A stretch of DNA of 64,000 nucleotides from Leptospira_A soteropolitanensis (GTDB lineage Bacteria > Spirochaetota > Leptospiria > Leptospirales > Leptospiraceae): assembly GCF_026151335.1 (NCBI RefSeq), contig NZ_JAMQPP010000001.1; one strand, written 5' to 3'. Positions 28,415-36,652 of this stretch are shown here, in pieces. The position numbers and the translations under genes were made by a program. Numbering within the stretch: the stretch's first letter is position 1; each line of letters opens with the position of its first letter. The notes under the pieces were generated by a model that saw nothing but the letters and a program-made list of their open reading frames with translations, was not told where the DNA came from and searched no databases.

Positions 28415-28558
28415 AAGAATTTTGTCCTAGAGGCTCTCGGCGAGAAATCAAAGGTAGTTGTCAGTTTTGATCCAGAAAATGAGAATCTGGAAGAAATGCA
28501 ACGCGGCGGATGGCAAGCCATTCTAGATAACTTTAAAAAGTATGTAGAGGCCAATTGA
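28415..28558 (+). pseudogene. C-terminal remnant of a second SRPBCC/AHSA1 gene
   Basis: An open stretch of 47 codons without a start reads NFVLEALGEKSKVVVSFDPE... then EEMQRGGWQAILDNFKKYV and EAN before TGA. This is the closing strand and helix of an AHSA1/SRPBCC domain. An in-frame TGA at 28412 precedes it. It lies 55 bp after an intact SRPBCC gene, so it is the tail of a former neighbour or duplicate. Confidence 0.6.
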
Positions 28559-28673
28559 ACCTTTCTTCTGGAATGAGGGTAGATTTTAGGGTTTTTTCCT
28601 TTATTAAAAAAAATGATTTACGCGGTTCCCATTCGCCTTCTATTTTTAATGATTTTTTCGTCTTTATGTATGT

Positions 28674-31412
28674 ATGTTTTCTGCGAATGCAAAGATTAGA
28701 AATTACATTCGGGAAATTTCTCTCCAGACCTTTGTATTTTTAATTTATCTCATTGCAGGAAAACTAAGTTTAACCCTTTCCTCCATTGATGGTTACAGCA
28801 CGCCCATTTGGCCTCCAGCAGGTTTTGCCCTTGGCTTTGTTTTGTTATTTGGCAATCGTGTTTGGTTTGCCCTCTTCTGTGGTGCTTACTTCACCAACAC
28901 GACGCATCTTCCAACCTTAGAAACCTTAACGCAGTTTTTAATTTCTGATCCACAGAATTTAACGATATCGTTAGGAAATTCAACTTCGGCATTGTTAGGT
29001 TCTTTTCTATTAAAAAAATATTCAAAATCAAATTTGAATATTTTCCAAGCAAATGAGATAATGCATTTTTTTGTTTTTGCGGGGCCAATTACAGCTCTAG
29101 TATCTTCTGTGATCGGTAGTTTATCTCTATTATATTTTAAAATCATTTATTTCGAATTTCTTTTCCAAACATGGATCACTTGGTGGATGGGTGATACGAT
29201 CGGGATTATCATTTTTACTCCGTTAATGGTTTTGATTTATAAATGGTATAAAGGTGAAGAAAAACTTTTAAGATTAATTATTTTTGCATCCGCAACAATG
29301 AGTACTTTTGTTTTTACATTATCGATATTCTTTTTAACCCGCAATTGGGAAAAGGAATTTATAAAGTATCGAATTAAATCGGATGGTCAAATTATTTCAG
29401 CAGGAATAGAAAACCGATTGTTAGAAAATTTAAGAGTACTAAAAGGTTTGGGTACTTTTATCTCTCTAACAAATAACTTAAACCGTAAATACTTTGAAGC
29501 TTTTTCTAAAGGTTTTTTGACAGATTCTGACAGCGTAACTACATTATCATGGAATCCTTGGATTAGTCATTCTTCACGATCAACGGCAGAGGCTAATTTA
29601 AAAATCGATTATCCAGGTTCCATTGGAATTTCAATTCAAAAGGATCGAAAATTATATCCATCGCCAAAATACGAAGAGTATGTATATATTAAATATATAT
29701 TTCCATATGCAGAAAATAAAGATGCCATTGGATTCAATTTACTTTCAGACATGACAAGAAAAGAGGCACTTCTCCGCGCCAAAGAAATGTTTGGAATTGA
29801 GATGACTGGAAAAATCAACCTTGTCCAAGTTGCAGAGAATAATGTAGGTTTTTTGGTTTTTTATCCAGTTCGTAGAGGGACTGGAGAGTTTGGGATGGCT
29901 ACCGCTGCGATTCGTATTTCAAAAATCATAGATAAAGCATTAATTGGAAATGATCAAAATCATTTGTGCATAAAAATTGAGGAGAAAAGTAGCCTTTATC
30001 ACCAAGAAATTTTTTCGAAAAATTGTTCTAATATGAAGGAGAAAATCTTTTCTGATTTTTTTTATGAACATCAACTGACGATCGGTTCTCATATTTTAAA
30101 AATCAAAACAGTTGCAACTAAAGAATATTTTGACAAGAATCTAACGAATGCATCTCGTTTTTTACTAATCATCTCATCTCTATTAACTGGATTACTTGGT
30201 ATATTGCTTCTTATCATTATGGGAAAGGAAAAAAGTATTCAGGATATTGTTGAAAAAAGAACGTTTGAGCTTGAAAAAGCAAATCGAGTTAAGTCTGAGT
30301 TTTTAGCAAATATGAGCCATGAAATTCGCACTCCAATGAATGGTGTGTTGGGTATGTTGACCCTTCTCGAACAAACTAACGTCGATGCTGAACAAAAAGA
30401 CTACTTGGATAATGCAGAAAAATCAGTCTTATCTCTCCTCACTATTATAAATGATATATTGGATGTTTCTAAATTAGAGAACAAAAAGTTAGAAATTGTT
30501 CCAAAACCTACAAATATAAATAAACTATGTAAAGATATAACTAACTTGTTTTTATCGGATGCAAAGAAAAAGAATTTGAATTTGAGTTTGAATGTAAATG
30601 ATTTGGAACCAAATCTATTCATTCTGGTTGATGAGAATCGGCTTCGACAGATATTAATTAATCTAATTGCTAATGCTATTAAATTTACAATGGCTGGGTC
30701 AGTAAGTTTGAATGTTCACCTAAGTGAGGACAAGAAGTTTATTATTTTTGCAGTTAGAGATACCGGGATTGGCATTTCAGAAGAAAACATTAACAGGTTA
30801 TTTGATCGATTTGTTCAATTGGAAGATTCAAGAACCAAAAAATTTGAAGGTTCCGGTCTTGGTCTTTATATTTCAAAACAACTAATCAATTTGATGGGTG
30901 GTGATATAAAAGTATTTAGCATTTTAAATGAAGGATCAACGTTTCAATTTTATATTCCATTCCAAAGGACGGATCAAAGAGAAGAAAATTTGGGAAACGT
31001 TAATACTATGTTCGTAAGTTCCGAAAAAAAATTTCATATTTTGATCGCAGATGACAATTTATTGAATCAAAAGTTCATGGTAAAAATTTTTCAGAAAGAA
31101 AAAATGAATGTTAGTATTGCATCCAATGGTCTCGAAGTGATTCGTCTGTTAGATGAATCACTACCACATTTGGATCATCGGTTCGATATGATATTAATGG
31201 ACATTCAAATGCCAGTTCTGGATGGATTGGAAGCAACGAAACTCATTCGAAAACGAAACGATTCTTATCGAAACATACCCATTATCGCAATCACTGCAAA
31301 TAGTATGGAATCTCAATTGAATGAATATTTGGAAAATGGTATGAACGACTGCGTCAAAAAACCGATTATCCTTTCTGAACTCCTATCAACAATATATAAA
31401 AATATAAACTAA
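28674..31412 (+). CDS. Hybrid sensor histidine kinase (MASE1-CHASE-HisKA-HATPase-REC)
   Basis: The 912-residue protein has an N-terminal MASE1 membrane domain of about eight helices (WPPAGFALGFVLLFGNRVW), a CHASE extracellular domain (residues ~240-430; SLTNNLNRKYFEAF, LSWNPWI), another TM near 500, then HisKA with the phospho-His in NMSHEIRTPMNG near residue 549. The HATPase motifs are LINLIANAIKFT, DTGIGIS and GSGLGLYISKQL. A C-terminal receiver has its Asp in ILMDIQMPVLDG near 841 and PIIAITANS. It has no cognate regulator nearby and probably acts in a phosphorelay. Confidence 0.92.
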   Translation: MFSANAKIRNYIREISLQTFVFLIYLIAGKLSLTLSSIDGYSTPIWPPAGFALGFVLLFGNRVWFALFCGAYFTNTTHLPTLETLTQFLISDPQNLTISLGNSTSALLGSFLLKKYSKSNLNIFQANEIMHFFVFAGPITALVSSVIGSLSLLYFKIIYFEFLFQTWITWWMGDTIGIIIFTPLMVLIYKWYKGEEKLLRLIIFASATMSTFVFTLSIFFLTRNWEKEFIKYRIKSDGQIISAGIENRLLENLRVLKGLGTFISLTNNLNRKYFEAFSKGFLTDSDSVTTLSWNPWISHSSRSTAEANLKIDYPGSIGISIQKDRKLYPSPKYEEYVYIKYIFPYAENKDAIGFNLLSDMTRKEALLRAKEMFGIEMTGKINLVQVAENNVGFLVFYPVRRGTGEFGMATAAIRISKIIDKALIGNDQNHLCIKIEEKSSLYHQEIFSKNCSNMKEKIFSDFFYEHQLTIGSHILKIKTVATKEYFDKNLTNASRFLLIISSLLTGLLGILLLIIMGKEKSIQDIVEKRTFELEKANRVKSEFLANMSHEIRTPMNGVLGMLTLLEQTNVDAEQKDYLDNAEKSVLSLLTIINDILDVSKLENKKLEIVPKPTNINKLCKDITNLFLSDAKKKNLNLSLNVNDLEPNLFILVDENRLRQILINLIANAIKFTMAGSVSLNVHLSEDKKFIIFAVRDTGIGISEENINRLFDRFVQLEDSRTKKFEGSGLGLYISKQLINLMGGDIKVFSILNEGSTFQFYIPFQRTDQREENLGNVNTMFVSSEKKFHILIADDNLLNQKFMVKIFQKEKMNVSIASNGLEVIRLLDESLPHLDHRFDMILMDIQMPVLDGLEATKLIRKRNDSYRNIPIIAITANSMESQLNEYLENGMNDCVKKPIILSELLSTIYKNIN

Positions 31413-31507
31413 CTTTGAATATATAGTATTTTAGTCTGCCTCGTACCTATTTGATTTTTTTGATTTTCATTCGTTTTATTCCATTGACAAAATATGTCTC
31501 TTTGGGT

Positions 31508-31630
31508 TTCTTTAGATTCTATTCCGGGAGGAATGAGGTGAAACTCCTCAACTGACGGTGCAACCGTGAATTCTTATCTGTTTCGATAAGGAAAGTCGGA
31601 TCTTCCCACAGATGAATCGCCCGTAAACGA
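31508..31630 (+). promoter_or_regulatory. Cobalamin riboswitch upstream of nrdBA
   Basis: The leader contains the cobalamin aptamer elements in order: GGAATGAGGTGAAACTCCTC (31528-31547), CTGACGGTGCAACCGTGA, a variable arm TCTTATC/GATAAGGA, and AAGTCGGATCTTCCCACAG. The B12 box and the invariant GGTGAAACTCC core are clear. Binding of adenosylcobalamin should repress the downstream B12-independent ribonucleotide reductase, as known for nrd genes in some actinobacteria. The boundaries given are approximate. Confidence 0.88.
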
Positions 31631-31690
31631 TCATTTGTACCGAAATTTTTTTCAGGGCCCCGGACTATTTTTACCGGGATACCCACAGCC

Positions 31691-31731
31691 TCTCCTTAAA
31701 GAAAGATGTATGTGTTCCGGACTAAAGGAGA
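31691..31731 (+). promoter_or_regulatory. Expression-platform hairpin hiding a ribosome-binding site
   Basis: TCTCCTT (31691-31697) is complementary to AAGGAGA (31725-31731), which is the Shine-Dalgarno of the small ORF that starts at 31739. Upstream, CCCGG and CCGGG flank an ACTATTTTTA loop around 31670-31680, and the sequence CCGGACTA occurs in both structures, giving room for alternative pairing. This fits translational control by the B12 riboswitch. Confidence 0.6.
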
Positions 31732-31738
31732 TTTAGTC

Positions 31739-31837
31739 TTGGGAAAATACGAGCAATCCAAAACTTTCTCCGTTAGCAAACAAGCGCTTGTTGGTTTTAT
31801 CTATGTAAATGGATTAAATCATAAACAAAATATATAA
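31739..31837 (+). CDS. Small ORF between riboswitch and nrdB (32 codons)
   Basis: A short frame starts at TTG 31739, eight bases after AAAGGAGA, and reads MGKYEQSKTFSVSKQALVGF then IYVNGLNHKQNI before TAA at 31835. In the same frame an ATG lies at 31706 (43 codons). Its Shine-Dalgarno is exactly the one sequestered by the platform hairpin, which is the main support that it is translated. It ends 16 bp before nrdB and may couple translation into nrdB or be a regulatory leader peptide. I do not recognise the sequence. Confidence 0.45.
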   Translation: MGKYEQSKTFSVSKQALVGFIYVNGLNHKQNI

Positions 31838-31853
31838 AATTCGGAGCTGTTGT

Positions 31854-32825
31854 ATGGATTATAAATCGGAAATTTTATTAAAAGAAAATAAGGATCGTTT
31901 TGTGATCCTTCCTATCAAGTATCCACAAATTTGGGAAATGTACAAGAAGCAACAAGCTTCCTTTTGGACCGCCGAAGAAATTGATTTAAGTAGTGATTTA
32001 GATGATTGGAATTCACTTACAGATAATGAGCGAATTTTTTTGAGTTATATATTGGCGTTCTTTGCAGCAAGTGATGGTATTGTGAATGAAAATTTGGCTG
32101 TTAACTTTATGAGAGAGGTTCAGCTTCCCGAAGTTAGGTGTTTTTACGGATTCCAGATTATGATGGAAAATATACACTCAGAAACTTATTCGCTTTTGAT
32201 TGATACGTATATTAAAGATCCCACAGAAAAGGACCGATTATTTCATTCGATAGAAACCATACCTGCAGTACAAAAAAAGTCAGAATGGGCATTACGATGG
32301 ATAGGTGAAGGGAATTTTGCCGAACGTCTAATTGCTTTTGCGGCCGTGGAAGGTATCTTTTTTAGTGGGAGTTTCTGCGCTATTTTTTGGATGAAAAAAC
32401 GGGGACTTCTACCCGGACTTAGTTTTTCAAATGAACTAATTAGTCGAGATGAGGCGTTACATTGTGAATTTGCTTGTATCCTTTTCAAAATGTTAAATGA
32501 CAAGCCAAGTGCAGAGCGAGTTTATGAGATTTTCTCAGATGCGGTCAATATTGAAAAAGAGTTTATCACCGAATCATTGTCAGTTGATCTTATCGGTATG
32601 AATGCTAAATTAATGCAACAATACATTGAATTTGTTGCAGATCGATGGCTCATTGAACTCGGATTTGAGAAACTATTTTATTCCACAAATCCTTTTGATT
32701 TTATGGAAATGATTTCATTACAAGGTAAAACCAACTTTTTTGAGAAACGCGTAGGAGATTATCAGAAAGCTGGCATATTCAATTCCACTGTCGGTTCTAA
32801 ATTTTCGTTGAGTGAAGATTTTTAA
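31854..32825 (+). CDS. nrdB: Class Ia ribonucleotide reductase small subunit, eukaryote-like
   Basis: The 323-residue R2 protein carries the diiron ligands and the radical Tyr (residue 98 in RCFYGFQIMMENIHSETYSL), plus VEGIFFSGSF, ISRDEALHCEFAC and the C-terminal NPFDFMEMISLQGKTNFFEK ending SEDF. These blocks resemble animal and yeast R2 much more than E. coli NrdB. It generates the tyrosyl radical needed to reduce ribonucleoside diphosphates in an oxygen-dependent way. It lies downstream of a B12 riboswitch and 17 bp before nrdA. Confidence 0.95.
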   Translation: MDYKSEILLKENKDRFVILPIKYPQIWEMYKKQQASFWTAEEIDLSSDLDDWNSLTDNERIFLSYILAFFAASDGIVNENLAVNFMREVQLPEVRCFYGFQIMMENIHSETYSLLIDTYIKDPTEKDRLFHSIETIPAVQKKSEWALRWIGEGNFAERLIAFAAVEGIFFSGSFCAIFWMKKRGLLPGLSFSNELISRDEALHCEFACILFKMLNDKPSAERVYEIFSDAVNIEKEFITESLSVDLIGMNAKLMQQYIEFVADRWLIELGFEKLFYSTNPFDFMEMISLQGKTNFFEKRVGDYQKAGIFNSTVGSKFSLSEDF

Positions 32826-32842
32826 ATTTTAAAGGATATTAT

Positions 32843-35221
32843 ATGTTTGTAATTAAAAGAAATGGAAAACACGAATCGGTTAAATTTGATAAAGTTACCG
32901 CAAGAATTGAAAAACTATCTTATGGATTAAGTCGTTTGGTCAGCCCGATCGATGTTGCGAAAAAAGTTATCGAAGGTATTTACGATGGAGTTAGCACTTC
33001 GGAATTAGACAATTTAGCTTCGGAAATCGCTGCTTCACTGACGACAAAACATCCTGACTATGCGCTACTTGCAAGTCGCATTGCTGTGAGTAATCTTCAT
33101 AAAAATACAACTAAATCTTTTTCGGAAACTATGGAACGTCTTTATTCCCACGTTGATTCGAAAACAGGAAAATGGATGCCACTTATTGCTGATGATGTTT
33201 GGGAAATTATAAAGGAACATTCAGAATTGTTGGATAGTTCAATTATTTATGATCGAGACTTTGGGTTTGATTATTTTGGATTTAGAACATTAGAAAAATC
33301 ATATTTGTTAAGGCTAAATGGAAAAATATTAGAACGCCCCCAACATATGTACATGCGAGTGGCTATTGGTATTCATAAACAAAGAATTGAAGATGTAATT
33401 AAAACTTACGATTTGATGAGCGAACGTTGGTTTACTCATGCAACTCCTACACTTTTTAATGCGGGAACTCCCAAACCTCAAATGAGCAGTTGTTTTCTGC
33501 TAACTATGAAAGATGATAGCATTGATGGGATTTATGATACTCTTAAACAAACTGCAAAAATTTCCCAAAGTGCCGGTGGGATAGGCATTTCCATCCATGA
33601 TATTCGAGCAACAGGCTCTTATATAAGTGGTACAAATGGTACTAGTAATGGAATTATTCCCATGTTACGTGTGTTTAATGACACTGCACGTTATGTAGAT
33701 CAAGGTGGTGGAAAAAGAAAAGGTGCTTTTGCCATTTATTTGGAACCTTGGCATGCCGATATATTTCCTTTTTTAGAATTAAAGAAAAACCACGGGAAAG
33801 AGGAAATGCGTGCTCGTGATTTATTTTATGCACTTTGGATTTCTGATTTGTTTATGAAGCGAGTAGAAGAAGGAGGAGAATGGAGTTTATTCTGTCCCAA
33901 TGAAGCTCCTGGTCTTTCTGATGTCTATGGTGATGATTTTGTCAAACTATATGAAAAATATGAGAAAGAAGGACGAGCACGCTCTAAAGTGAAGGCACAA
34001 GACCTCTGGTTCGCTATAGTGGAATCGCAAATTGAATCAGGAACTCCATATTTATTGTACAAGGATGCAGCAAATTTAAAAAGTAATCAAAAAAATTTGG
34101 GAACTATAAAAAGCAGTAACCTTTGTACTGAAATTTTAGAATATACGAGTCCGGATGAAGTAGCGGTTTGTAATTTAGCATCTGTCGCATTACCTAAGTT
34201 TGTTTCTGATGGAAATTTTTTATTTGATAAACTATATGAAATTGTCTATCAAATGACAATCAATTTGAATCGTATCATTGATGAAAATTATTATCCAGTA
34301 AAAGAAGCCAAAAATTCTAATTTAAAACATCGTCCAATCGGGATTGGTGTTCAAGGTCTTGCCGATGTCTTTATTTTATTACGTATGCCTTACGAGAGTG
34401 ATGCTGCAAAAAAACTAAATATCGAGATATTTGAAACCATCTACTTTGCTGCAATGACAGCGAGTAAAGACATCGCAAAAATAGAAGGGCCTTATCCAAG
34501 TTATCCGGGTTCTCCGCTTTCAAATGGGATATTTCAATTTGATTTATGGAATGTTAAACCAACTGAACGTTGGGATTTTGAAACACTACGCAAAGAAGTA
34601 AAAAAGTACGGCGCAAGGAATTCTCTTCTTGTGGCTCCAATGCCAACTGCTTCTACTTCCCAGATTTTAGGAAATAACGAATGTTTTGAGCCTTATACAT
34701 CAAACATTTATACGCGAAGAGTATTGAGTGGCGAGTTTATTATTGTCAATAAACATCTATTAAATGATTTGATTGAGCTTGGCATATGGAATTCTGAAAT
34801 GAAAAATAAAATTATCGCTTCTGGCGGAAGTATCCAATCTATTCCTTCAATTCCCAGTGATATCAAAGAAATTTATAAAACGGTTTGGGAAATGAAACAA
34901 AGATCTCTAATTGATATGTCGAGGGATCGTGGAGCATTTATTTGTCAGTCCCAATCCTTGAACTTATTTGTCGAAAATCCTACTGTTTCGAAACTTTCTT
35001 CTATGCACTTTTACGCCTGGAAACAAGGCCTAAAAACAGGTATGTATTATTTGCGAACCAAAGCCGCAGCACAAGCAATTCAGTTTACGATAGAAAAAGA
35101 AAATCTATCACAAAAAGATATCGATCTTCTCCCTTTGCCAAATAACAAATCTGATCTTAATTCTGAATTTGTTGGCGAAGCCTGTTCAATGGAAGAAGGT
35201 TGTCTTGTTTGCGGTAGTTAA
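32843..35221 (+). CDS. nrdA: Class Ia ribonucleotide reductase large subunit, eukaryote-like
   Basis: The 792-residue R1 protein has an N-terminal ATP-cone (MFVIKRNGKHESVKFDK), TTKHPDYALLASRIAVSNLH, the catalytic site segments SSCFLLTMKDDSIDGIYDTL, SSNLCTEILEYTS and APMPTASTSQILGNNE, and a C-terminal Cys pair (EEGCLVCGS) that relays electrons. As with NrdB, the sequence is close to human RRM1 in nearly every block. ATG 32843 follows AAAGGATA. Only this oxygen-dependent enzyme is in view; the riboswitch suggests a B12-dependent class II enzyme elsewhere in the genome. Confidence 0.95.
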   Translation: MFVIKRNGKHESVKFDKVTARIEKLSYGLSRLVSPIDVAKKVIEGIYDGVSTSELDNLASEIAASLTTKHPDYALLASRIAVSNLHKNTTKSFSETMERLYSHVDSKTGKWMPLIADDVWEIIKEHSELLDSSIIYDRDFGFDYFGFRTLEKSYLLRLNGKILERPQHMYMRVAIGIHKQRIEDVIKTYDLMSERWFTHATPTLFNAGTPKPQMSSCFLLTMKDDSIDGIYDTLKQTAKISQSAGGIGISIHDIRATGSYISGTNGTSNGIIPMLRVFNDTARYVDQGGGKRKGAFAIYLEPWHADIFPFLELKKNHGKEEMRARDLFYALWISDLFMKRVEEGGEWSLFCPNEAPGLSDVYGDDFVKLYEKYEKEGRARSKVKAQDLWFAIVESQIESGTPYLLYKDAANLKSNQKNLGTIKSSNLCTEILEYTSPDEVAVCNLASVALPKFVSDGNFLFDKLYEIVYQMTINLNRIIDENYYPVKEAKNSNLKHRPIGIGVQGLADVFILLRMPYESDAAKKLNIEIFETIYFAAMTASKDIAKIEGPYPSYPGSPLSNGIFQFDLWNVKPTERWDFETLRKEVKKYGARNSLLVAPMPTASTSQILGNNECFEPYTSNIYTRRVLSGEFIIVNKHLLNDLIELGIWNSEMKNKIIASGGSIQSIPSIPSDIKEIYKTVWEMKQRSLIDMSRDRGAFICQSQSLNLFVENPTVSKLSSMHFYAWKQGLKTGMYYLRTKAAAQAIQFTIEKENLSQKDIDLLPLPNNKSDLNSEFVGEACSMEEGCLVCGS

Positions 35222-35265
35222 CCAATCACTCTGGATAATTTCTGATCCTGTTTTTAAAATCGGAT

Positions 35266-36354
35266 CTACGGCATGAGTGAAATTGCCAAAAAGGATGCCA
35301 TAATCACTAAGTGGATGAGTCCATGAAGTGATGTGGTTCTTCCTGATCCAAATGTAAAACTACCCGCTAAAAAGGTTACCATTAGAAATACAATTCCTTT
35401 GGTATCCAAACCAAGAGTTAACGGTTTTTCAAATAACATCGAATAAATGCTGACTGCAGGTATGGTTAAAGCAATACTTGCTGCACCCGATCCTAATGCT
35501 AAATTCAAACTGGTTTGTAGTTCGTTTATTTTTGCAGCATTCATGGCAGCCAATGTTTCAGGAGCAAGAACCAGTATCGCAATCACTATTCCCACCACTG
35601 CTTTTGGTGCACCTAATGCGGAGATGGTGCTTTCGATGGTAGGGCTGAGAATTTTCGATAAACCAACGACAGCAATTAGTGAAAATAATAATGAAATAAA
35701 ACTAGTAATCGCTCTTTTTTTTGTGGGTTTGGTAGCATTTATCTCTTCAGACGAAGATTCATTTTCTCCGGCTGAAAAAAAATTCTTATGCGATTTTGTT
35801 TGTGACCAAACAAGAGATCCATATAGAACAAGCGATGCTATGGAAACAAAAATCAATTGCCCCGGACTATATGTCCCTTTGTTTGTCGTTGTAGTATACA
35901 ATGGCAGAATTAAAGTGAGAGTAGAAAGTACGGCAAGGACTCCCAGTAAAGCTGTTGTTCCTACTGATTGAAAACCTAATTCTTTATGCTTTAGTCCACC
36001 TAACAATATGCAGATTCCGATAATTCCATTTGTGACTATCATTAAAGCTGCAAATACTGTATCTCTTGCTATTTGAGGTGAATCTGCTGTGTCATTGCTC
36101 ATTAAGCTGACAATCAGTGCCACTTCAATGACAGTCACGGAAATTGCCAAAATCAAAGTTCCGAGGGAAGGGCCCACTCTTTCTGCGATGACTTCTGCGT
36201 TATGAACCGCACTGGAAATTCCAACTGCTAAAAATACAACGGCGAACGCAATGAGAAGTCCTTCGCCAATAGGTGCTAACATGGTGAAGACCAAAACTAG
36301 AAATGAGGAAATAGAAAGCCAATCATTAGATGTTAATGTTTTTGTATTCGACAT
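35266..36354 (-). CDS. chaA: Ca2+/H+ (Na+/H+) antiporter, ChaA family
   Basis: The 362-residue protein has about 11 membrane helices in two related halves. The first alpha-repeat is SSAVHNAEVIAERVGPSLGT followed by LILAISVTVIEVALI, and the second is LAPETLAAMNAAKINELQTSLN, matching cation/Ca2+ exchangers of the ChaA type. A hydrophilic loop (about residues 195-215) divides the halves. It converges with nrdA. Confidence 0.88.
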   Translation of the reverse strand: MSNTKTLTSNDWLSISSFLVLVFTMLAPIGEGLLIAFAVVFLAVGISSAVHNAEVIAERVGPSLGTLILAISVTVIEVALIVSLMSNDTADSPQIARDTVFAALMIVTNGIIGICILLGGLKHKELGFQSVGTTALLGVLAVLSTLTLILPLYTTTTNKGTYSPGQLIFVSIASLVLYGSLVWSQTKSHKNFFSAGENESSSEEINATKPTKKRAITSFISLLFSLIAVVGLSKILSPTIESTISALGAPKAVVGIVIAILVLAPETLAAMNAAKINELQTSLNLALGSGAASIALTIPAVSIYSMLFEKPLTLGLDTKGIVFLMVTFLAGSFTFGSGRTTSLHGLIHLVIMASFLAISLMP

Positions 36355-36457
36355 AAAGTTATTCGTTTATTGCAATAGCCCTTTTCTTTCTCAGACTTTC
36401 AGAAATATTTTAAAGTTCAACCAAATCCACAAATTTGCCATCTTTATTGGATCTTTT

Positions 36458-36564
36458 GGCGCCTCGAATTTCTTACTGAACTACAACCCACACACGACAC
36501 GACCGGGCTTTCCGTTCCAATCTCAGCTTCGCTTCGATTTCCACTGCAATCCCTGGCGCAAACC
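36458..36564 (+). repeat. Dispersed palindromic repeat, copy A
   Basis: The copy begins GGCGCCTCGAAT and carries CGACCGGGCTTTCCGTTCCA, an inner hairpin around CAGCTTCGCTTCG, then ATTTCCACTGCAATCCCTGG and CGC. It shares order and most bases with copies at 51348 and 61487. It lies in the 298-bp gap between chaA and a propeller lipoprotein gene, which otherwise shows nothing. Confidence 0.75.
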
Positions 36565-36652
36565 TTAAATCAAATTCAAATGATTTCCAATCAAGTTGCA
36601 ATTTTGGGATGACAATTTTTATTATCCGCTTTACTTATGTTTGTTGATTCAT

